From contig NZ_JAGOPN010000024.1 of the NCBI RefSeq assembly GCF_017991995.1, forward strand, positions 1 to 64,000: DNA of 64,000 nucleotides, written 5' to 3'. Shown here in pieces: positions 58,712 to 64,000 of the stretch (the stretch's first letter is position 1; each line of letters begins with the position of its first letter). The notes beneath the pieces are model-generated. The model saw only the letters and a program-made list of their open reading frames with translations, was not told the DNA's origin and ran no database searches. A program made the translations under genes and the position numbers. This DNA comes from Pseudacidovorax sp. GTDB lineage: Bacteria; Pseudomonadota; Gammaproteobacteria; Burkholderiales; Burkholderiaceae_C.

Positions 58712-59737
58712 ATGCCGCGCCCCATCACCCTCTTCACCGGCCAGTGGGCCGACCTGCCCCTGGCCGAGCTGGCGCCGCTGGCGCGGCGCATGGGCTATGA
58801 CGGCCTGGAGCTGGCCTGCTGGGGCGACCACTTCGACGTGCAGCAGGCGCTGGCCTCCGAGACCTACGTGCGGGACAAGTGGGCGCTGCTGCGCGAGCAT
58901 GGCCTGACCTGCCTGGCCATCGGCAACCACCTGGTGGGCCAGGCGGTGTGCGACCTGATCGACGAGCGGCACCGCGCCATCCTGCCGGCGAGCGTGTGGG
59001 GCGATGGCGAGCCGGAAGGGGTGCGCCAGCGCGCGGCCCGCGAGCTGGCCGACACGGCGCGCGCCGCGGCGAAGTTCGGCGTGCGCACCGTCACCGGCTT
59101 CACCGGTTCGTCGATCTGGCACGCCACCTATGCCTTCCCGCCCACCACCCAGGCCTACTGGGATGCAGGTTTCGCGGACTTCGGCCGGCGCTTCGGGCCC
59201 ATCCTGGACACCTTCGAGCAGCAGGACGTGAACTTTGCGCTGGAGGTGCATCCCACCGAGATCGCCTTCGACATCGCCTCGGCCGAGCGGGCCATCGCCG
59301 CCGTGGGCGGCCACCGGCGCTTCGGCTTCAACTACGACCCCAGTCACCTGGCCTACCAGGGCGTGGACTATGTGCGCTTCATCCGCGGCTTTGCCGACCG
59401 CATCTACAACGCCCACATGAAGGACGTGTGGTGGGGCAGGGGCGATGGCAGCGTGGGCGTCTTCGGCGGCCACACGAGCTTCGGCGACGCGCGCCGCTTC
59501 TGGGACTTCCGCAGCGTGGGCCGGGGCTTGGTGGACTTCGAATCCATCATCGTGGCGCTCAACGACATCGGCTATGGCGGCCCGCTCTCGGTGGAGTGGG
59601 AGGACAGTCGCATGGACCGCGTGCATGGCGCCACCGAAAGCGCCGCCTTCTGCCGCCGGCTGGACTTCCCGCCCGCGGCCGGCGCCTTCGACGCCGCCTT
59701 CGACAAGGCCGCCCAGGGCGGCATGGCGGGCACATGA
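58712..59737 (+). CDS. Sugar phosphate isomerase/epimerase family protein (TIM barrel)
   Basis: A 341-residue TIM barrel of the xylose-isomerase-like/AP-endonuclease-2 family. Metal-binding positions are visible: [32 protein letters not shown] and [14 protein letters not shown]. These enzymes interconvert aldoses and ketoses or inosose derivatives. It lies 13 bases after the binding-protein stop and overlaps the dehydrogenase gene by four bases, so the substrate is probably the imported sugar or its oxidised product. Confidence 0.9.
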   Translation: MPRPITLFTGQWADLPLAELAPLARRMGYDGLELACWGDHFDVQQALASETYVRDKWALLREHGLTCLAIGNHLVGQAVCDLIDERHRAILPASVWGDGEPEGVRQRAARELADTARAAAKFGVRTVTGFTGSSIWHATYAFPPTTQAYWDAGFADFGRRFGPILDTFEQQDVNFALEVHPTEIAFDIASAERAIAAVGGHRRFGFNYDPSHLAYQGVDYVRFIRGFADRIYNAHMKDVWWGRGDGSVGVFGGHTSFGDARRFWDFRSVGRGLVDFESIIVALNDIGYGGPLSVEWEDSRMDRVHGATESAAFCRRLDFPPAAGAFDAAFDKAAQGGMAGT

Positions 59738-60942
59738 GCGAACACACCCAAGCACGGCCCATGGGCATGGACGGCTCGGGCGCGCCCCACGCCACCCGCA
59801 AGCTGCGCTACGCCATGGTCGGCGGCGGGCAGGGCGCCTTCATCGGCGCCGTGCACCGCCAAGCCCTGGCGCTGGACGGCCAGGCCGAGCTGGTGGCCGG
59901 CGCCCTGTCGTCCACGCCCGAACGCGCGCGCGCCTCGGGCCGCGAACTCGGCCTGGCCGATGCGCGCAACCATGCCGACTGGCAGTCGCTGCTGGATGAT
60001 GAGCTGCGTCGCAGCGCCGACGAGCGCATCGACTTCGTCTCCATCGTCACGCCCAACCACCTGCATCACGAGGTCGCCCGCGCCTTCGCCGAGGCGGGCA
60101 TCCACGTGGTGTGCGATAAGCCGCTGGTCCACACCAGCGAGCAGGCGCAGGACCTGGTGGAGACGGTGGCGCACAGCGGCAGCGTCTTCGGCGTGACCTA
60201 CAACTACAGCGGCTATCCCATGGTGCGCGAGGCCCGCGACCTGGTGGCGGCCGGCGCCATCGGCGAGGTGCGCAAGGTGGTGGTCGACTACCACCAGGGC
60301 TGGCTGGCGACGCGGCTCGAAGGCGGCGACAACAAGCAGGCCGGCTGGCGCACCGACCCGGCGCGCAGTGGCGCCGCGGGCGCGTTGGGCGACATCGGCT
60401 CGCATGCCGAGAACCTGGTGGCCACCGTCACCGGCCTGGAGCTGGAGAGCCTGTGCGCCGACCTGTCTGCGCTCGTGCCAGACCGGCGGCTGGACGACGA
60501 CGCCAGCCTGCTGCTGCGCTTCAAAGGCGGCGCGCGCGGCGTGCTCGTGGCCTCGCAGATCGCGGTGGGCTGCGAGAACGACCTGCGCCTGCGCGTCTTC
60601 GGCAGCACCGGCACGCTGGACTGGCGGCAGGAGCAGCCCGAAGTGCTGGTGCATGCGCCGCTGGACGGCCCACGCCGGCTGCTGACGCGCGGCTCGCCGT
60701 GGCTGGGCGAATCGGCGCGGCTGGCCACGCGGCTGCCCTCCGGCCATCCCGAAGGCTTCATCGAGGCCTTCGCCAACGTGTACCTGGGCGTGATCGCGCA
60801 CATCCGCGCGCTGCAGCAGGGTGTGGCGCCCGATCCGCTGCGGGCCGACTACCCCACGCTGGCCGATGGCGCGCGCGGGGTGCGCCTCATCGAGAAGGCG
60901 GTGGAGAGCGCGGCCAGCGCGCAGAAATGGACGGCGTTCTAG
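59734..60942 (+). CDS. Gfo/Idh/MocA-family NAD(P)-dependent dehydrogenase
   Basis: A 402-residue oxidoreductase. The Rossmann motif is [10 protein letters not shown] (about residues 30-39), [20 protein letters not shown] follows, and VCDKPLVHT is the EKP-type catalytic Lys region with Asp in place of Glu. [14 protein letters not shown] carries the DIGxH motif. The family oxidises sugars or inositols. ATG 59734 overlaps the isomerase gene by four bases; the long open frame upstream belongs to another frame. It ends the ROK operon. Confidence 0.93.
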   Translation: MSEHTQARPMGMDGSGAPHATRKLRYAMVGGGQGAFIGAVHRQALALDGQAELVAGALSSTPERARASGRELGLADARNHADWQSLLDDELRRSADERIDFVSIVTPNHLHHEVARAFAEAGIHVVCDKPLVHTSEQAQDLVETVAHSGSVFGVTYNYSGYPMVREARDLVAAGAIGEVRKVVVDYHQGWLATRLEGGDNKQAGWRTDPARSGAAGALGDIGSHAENLVATVTGLELESLCADLSALVPDRRLDDDASLLLRFKGGARGVLVASQIAVGCENDLRLRVFGSTGTLDWRQEQPEVLVHAPLDGPRRLLTRGSPWLGESARLATRLPSGHPEGFIEAFANVYLGVIAHIRALQQGVAPDPLRADYPTLADGARGVRLIEKAVESAASAQKWTAF

Positions 60943-61138
60943 ACGGGCCCTGCTTCTGACGACTTCGCTCCCTCTCCCCTTGTGATAGAGGGGCTCAAGC
61001 GCGTGCACAAAGGCGGCCTTGTGATCGCCCAGTCGGCGTCGCTTCGACCTTCGACCTAGTACGCGCGCGGTATTCGCAGCGGCGGCGCGGGCCACTACAA
61101 CGGCGGCAGGCGGAGCGCGCATCCGCCAAGGAGCTGCC

Positions 61139-61828
61139 ATGTCCGCCTATCACCCGTTCCGCACCGTTCGCTTCACCATCGCCGTCGCACTGCTCACCGA
61201 GGCGGCCGCCGCGCTCGCCGGCCCGGCATTCCCACGCCGCAAGGACGGCCTGTGGGAGATGCGCGTCGAGACCTCCGCCAAGGGCCAGCCGATGACCCTG
61301 CAGCAGTGCGCCGATGCCGCGACCGACCGCCTGCTGCAGGAGCAGGGCGCGAGCCGCCAGGCCGAGGCGCGCAAGCCCACCAACTGCCAGGAGGACATGC
61401 GCAGCGAAGTCGGCCGCGTGCTGACGCACAAGGAGGTCTGCAAGCTGCCCGATACCACGATGACGCGGCTGACCGTCGTCACCGGCGACATGAACAGCAG
61501 CTACCGCGTGAGCTCGCACACCACCTACGCACCGCCGCGCGCCAAACAGGACGAGAGCGACATGACGATGGAGGCGCAATGGAAGGGCGCCTGCCCTGCC
61601 GGCATGCGGCCCGGCGACATGGTGCTGCCCGGCGGCATGAAGATGAATGTCGTCGACATGCAGCGCATGACCGCGCCGATGGGCGCCGCCGCGGCCGCGG
61701 GCCGTGCGCCCAGCCAGGCCGAGATCCAGCGCATGATGGGCCAGATGCAGCAGTCCATGTCGTCCGAGGACATGCGCCGCATGGCGGCGGAGATGCAGAA
61801 GGCGATGCCGGCCGGGGCCGGCAAGTAG
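61139..61828 (+). CDS. DUF3617 family secreted protein
   Basis: A 229-residue exported protein: signal peptide ending ALAG, then FPRRKDGLWEMRVETSAKGQ, the usual start of DUF3617 domains. It has conserved cysteines (LQQCAD, TNCQED, EVCKL, GACPAG) that may pair in two disulfides. The C-terminal third is Met/Gln-rich (QRMMGQMQQSMSSEDMRRMA). Function of the family is unknown. AAGGAG lies six bases before the ATG. It is convergent with the HpxZ-like gene. Confidence 0.8.
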   Translation: MSAYHPFRTVRFTIAVALLTEAAAALAGPAFPRRKDGLWEMRVETSAKGQPMTLQQCADAATDRLLQEQGASRQAEARKPTNCQEDMRSEVGRVLTHKEVCKLPDTTMTRLTVVTGDMNSSYRVSSHTTYAPPRAKQDESDMTMEAQWKGACPAGMRPGDMVLPGGMKMNVVDMQRMTAPMGAAAAAGRAPSQAEIQRMMGQMQQSMSSEDMRRMAAEMQKAMPAGAGK

Positions 61829-61829
61829 C

Positions 61830-62219
61830 TCAACCCATCAGGCTCACATGCGCCGACACCACCTTCCAGCCCTCGGGCAGGCGCACCCAGGTCTGGCTCT
61901 GGCGGCCGATGCGGGTGCTGCCGGTGCGGCGGAACTCCACGTTGGCCACGGCGAAATCGCGGCCGAAGGTGGTGACCGAGCGGGCCGTGATCTCGCGCTC
62001 CAGGTTGTTGGCGGGGCGGCCCTGTCGGAATGCCTGGATGGCGGCAAAGCCGTAGAGGTTCTCGGTGGCGCCGTAGCGCAGCGTGTGCTCGGAGTCCCAG
62101 AACAGCTGGTCGAGCACCGGCACGTCGTTGGTCGTCAGGGCGCGCTCGTACTCGTCGAACACCGCGTTCACCTCGGCCAGCACGTCCGGCAGGTTGATCT
62201 CGCTCATGGACACAGTCAT
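61830..62219 (-). CDS. HpxZ/AtzH-like protein (DUF3225, SnoaL-like fold)
   Basis: A 129-residue protein with the DUF3225 pattern: [20 protein letters not shown] at the start, [40 protein letters not shown], and [20 protein letters not shown] at the end. HpxZ belongs to oxalurate catabolism in purine-degrading bacteria; AtzH supports an amidase that hydrolyses carboxybiuret. Here no amidase is visible, only an ABC importer upstream on the same strand. The start MTVSMSE lies 11 bases after the permease stop. Confidence 0.82.
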   Translation of the reverse strand: MTVSMSEINLPDVLAEVNAVFDEYERALTTNDVPVLDQLFWDSEHTLRYGATENLYGFAAIQAFRQGRPANNLEREITARSVTTFGRDFAVANVEFRRTGSTRIGRQSQTWVRLPEGWKVVSAHVSLMG

Positions 62220-62230
62220 GGGGTCGTCTC

Positions 62231-62992
62231 TTACTTTCCGCCCCAGTGCACGAAGCGCCGCTCCGCCACCAGGAAGATCAGGTTCATCACGTAGCCCAGC
62301 AGGCCCGCCGCGAAGATCGAAGCGTACATGTCGGGCATGTCGAAGATGGTCTGGGCATTCATGATGCGCTGGCCCAGGCCGTCGGTGGAACCGATGAACA
62401 TCTCGGCCACGATCACGATCACCAGCGCGATGGACACGCCCGAGCGCATGCCCACGAAGACCTGCGGCATGGATTCGAGCAGCGTCACGTCGGTCAGCAC
62501 GCGCCAGCGCGGCGCGCCCATCACGCGGGCCGCCAGCTGCCGCTGCTTGCGCGCGCTCATCACGCCATAGGCCACGTTGAACAAAATGGCCAGCGCCGCG
62601 CCGAAGGCGGCCACGGCGATCTTGGTCTTCTCGCCCACGCCGAACAGCACCAGGAAGAGCGGGAACATGGCCGAGGCCGGCGTCGAGCGGAAGAAGTCGA
62701 TGGCGAACTCGATGCCCTCGTAGATCTTCTCGTTGGCGCCCAGGATCACGCCCAGCGGCACGGCCACCGCCAGCGCGATGACGAAGGAGACCAGCGTGCG
62801 CACGATGGTCTTCTCGAAGTCGCCCCACAGCGTGCCGCCCGAGAGCCCTTTCCAGAAGGCTTGCAGCGCCTCGCCGGGCGAGGGCAGCAGCACCGGGTCC
62901 ACCGCCTTGGTGGCATGGGCGAAGGCCCACAGGGCGACGATCAGCGCCATGCCCCACAGCGGGCGCAGGCGCGCAGAGAGCGGCGTCTTCAT
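62231..62992 (-). CDS. ABC transporter permease, NitT/TauT type
   Basis: A 253-residue permease with about six hydrophobic helices; the coupling loop is seen as [22 protein letters not shown] 62992 overlaps the ATPase stop by four bases; the open frame further upstream overlaps that gene and is not coding. It and the ATPase form an importer with the binding protein whose C-terminus is at the window's end. Confidence 0.92.
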   Translation of the reverse strand: MKTPLSARLRPLWGMALIVALWAFAHATKAVDPVLLPSPGEALQAFWKGLSGGTLWGDFEKTIVRTLVSFVIALAVAVPLGVILGANEKIYEGIEFAIDFFRSTPASAMFPLFLVLFGVGEKTKIAVAAFGAALAILFNVAYGVMSARKQRQLAARVMGAPRWRVLTDVTLLESMPQVFVGMRSGVSIALVIVIVAEMFIGSTDGLGQRIMNAQTIFDMPDMYASIFAAGLLGYVMNLIFLVAERRFVHWGGK

Positions 62993-63831
62993 TTGCGCAC
63001 CTCGCGTTGGAAGATCTCCAGCGCCCGCGTCTTCACATCGATGAACTCGGGCGTAACGGTGGTGGCCGCGGTGCGCGGACGCGGCGCATCGAAGGGCAGG
63101 TTGTCGGCCACCTGCGTGGGTCGCTTGGTCAGCAGCAGCACATGGTCGGCCAGCAGCACGGCCTCGTCCAGGTCGTGCGAGACGAGCAGCGTCGTCACCT
63201 TGCGCCCCACCAGCACCTTCTGCAGCCGCTCGCGCAGGAACATGACCATCTCGTAGTCGAGCGCCGAGAAGGGCTCGTCCAGGAACAGCACCTCCGGCTC
63301 CACCACCAGCGCCCGCATGATCGACACCAGCTGCTGCTGGCCGCCCGACATCTGGTAGGGGTAGCGCGAGAGGTCGAGCTTGACGTCGAAGTCGGCCATC
63401 AGCCGGTCCATGTGCGCCTCGCGCTCGCCTTTGGACAGGCCCAGGTACTGCAGCGGATAGCGGATGTTGTCGATGGCCCGCATCCACGGGAACACCGCCT
63501 CGCGGTAGTTCTGGAAGACGTAGCCGATGCGCGTCTCGCGCGCCGTCTTGCCTTCGAACAGGATCTGGCCGCCGTCGTGCGGCAGGATGCCCGCGATCAT
63601 GTTGATCAGCGTGCTCTTGCCGCAGCCGTTGGGGCCGAAGACCGAGGTGATCCTGCCGTGCGGGATGTCGAGGTCGAAGTTCTCGTACACCGCCGCATCG
63701 CCGAAGCGCTTGGTCAGCCCGCGGATGGTGATGTGCGTGCCGGGCGCGAACCAGCGGTGGCCGGCCGCCACCTCGGCAGCGGTGGCATGGGCGGGCGCAG
63801 TGCGCGGCGGGGAGACGTCCATGGCCCGCAT
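62989..63831 (-). CDS. ABC transporter ATP-binding protein, NitT/TauT type
   Basis: A 280-residue ATPase. Walker [17 protein letters not shown]-loop [14 protein letters not shown], signature [15 protein letters not shown], Walker [13 protein letters not shown] and H-loop LVSHDLDEA are all present. The ATG overlaps the preceding stop by one base (TGATG), with AAGG seven bases upstream. An N-terminal polar extension of ~30 residues precedes the domain. Confidence 0.93.
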   Translation of the reverse strand: MRAMDVSPPRTAPAHATAAEVAAGHRWFAPGTHITIRGLTKRFGDAAVYENFDLDIPHGRITSVFGPNGCGKSTLINMIAGILPHDGGQILFEGKTARETRIGYVFQNYREAVFPWMRAIDNIRYPLQYLGLSKGEREAHMDRLMADFDVKLDLSRYPYQMSGGQQQLVSIMRALVVEPEVLFLDEPFSALDYEMVMFLRERLQKVLVGRKVTTLLVSHDLDEAVLLADHVLLLTKRPTQVADNLPFDAPRPRTAATTVTPEFIDVKTRALEIFQREVRK

Positions 63832-64000
63832 CACAGCGCCTTGACCACGGCCTTGCCGTCGATCTTGTCCTTGATCACGCCCAGCTCGGTGCCGATGTCC
63901 AGGAATTTCTGGAAGTCGGCCACGTCGGCCGGCGACAGGTCGCCCGTCATCACGATGCGCGGCAGCGGCACGGTGGCGGCCAGCTCCGGCGGCACCTTCA
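63831..64000 (-). CDS. ABC transporter substrate-binding protein, C-terminal end (partial)
   Basis: The last ~55 codons of a protein on the minus strand are visible, reading VPPELAATVPLPRIVMTGDL and ending IKDKIDGKAVVKAL. The context (ATPase and permease following with overlaps) and the helical C-terminus ending in a hydrophobic turn fit an NMT1-type binding protein. The N-terminal part lies outside the window, so ligand and signal peptide cannot be judged. Confidence 0.75.
   Translation of the reverse strand, partial: KVPPELAATVPLPRIVMTGDLSPADVADFQKFLDIGTELGVIKDKIDGKAVVKAL

Noticed and set aside
60970-61000. Inverted repeat CCCTCT / AGAGGG after the dehydrogenase gene
   Set aside because: Only six base pairs with an 11-base loop and no T-tract, too weak to call a terminator.

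Overview
The window looks like chromosomal DNA from a high-GC betaproteobacterium of the order Burkholderiales, most likely Comamonadaceae or a close relative. The basis is the codon usage, the tuf-rpsJ...rpsQ ribosomal block, the complete atpIBEFHAGDC operon, the D-amino acid transaminase-ybeD-lipB-lipA block, the EIIA/HPr/EI phosphotransferase trio, NMT1-type ABC binding proteins and a trimeric general porin. Genus is inferred from gene content and was not tested. No tRNA, rRNA, CRISPR array, insertion sequence or prophage was seen, and no gene-free stretch exceeds about 300 bases.

Layout. 1-8033: end of tuf, then the S10 ribosomal protein operon. It is split: rpsJ is followed by a terminator, then by a lipoprotein with a HEWGH zinc-protease motif and a small secreted protein, then by a new promoter and [40 protein letters not shown], closed by a second terminator. 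8058-11839: a Prx5-type peroxiredoxin, an acetyltransferase, a divergent cytochrome b561 / cytochrome c' pair, a TlpA-like thioredoxin and a lipoprotein. 11937-14414: EIIA-HPr-EI. 14515-18221: two envelope proteins (one Spy/CpxP-like), a DUF4260 membrane protein and a CpxRA-like two-component pair. 18437-25867: oxidoreductase, small proteins, UppP, zwf, an EamA exporter, a second cytochrome b561 and an AraC regulator. 25873-31543: a HigBA-like toxin-antitoxin pair, an acyl-CoA synthetase and a large SNF2 helicase. 31583-36160 (minus strand): general porin, a degenerate histidine-kinase-like ATPase, a 78-residue small protein, a complete sensor kinase and a response regulator in one tightly packed run, with a Gly/Pro-rich lipoprotein downstream. 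36320-43326: an AEC-family permease divergent from an apparent purine-uptake operon (binding protein, adenine/adenosine deaminase, ATPase, permease, 2-oxoglutarate/Fe(II)-type oxygenase), with a convergent LysR regulator. 43393-46327: lipA, lipB, ybeD and a D-amino acid transaminase. 46445-53622: the ATP synthase operon, ended by a UUCG-loop terminator. 53854-60942: a ROK regulator, a three-part sugar ABC transporter, a TIM-barrel isomerase and a Gfo/Idh dehydrogenase, forming a carbohydrate or cyclitol catabolic operon. 61139-64000: a DUF3617 protein and a minus-strand operon of an NMT1-type ABC transporter with an HpxZ-like protein; it runs off the window.

Most of the window is core chromosome (translation, ATP synthesis, lipoate attachment, PTS phosphorelay). 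The accessory content is mainly nutrient uptake modules, each with its own regulator, and envelope or redox functions. The least ordinary items are the insertion inside the S10 operon, the porin / degenerate kinase / small protein / two-component cassette, the purine module pairing a deaminase with an oxygenase, and REP-like repeats, one of which is read as the C-terminal tail of a response regulator.
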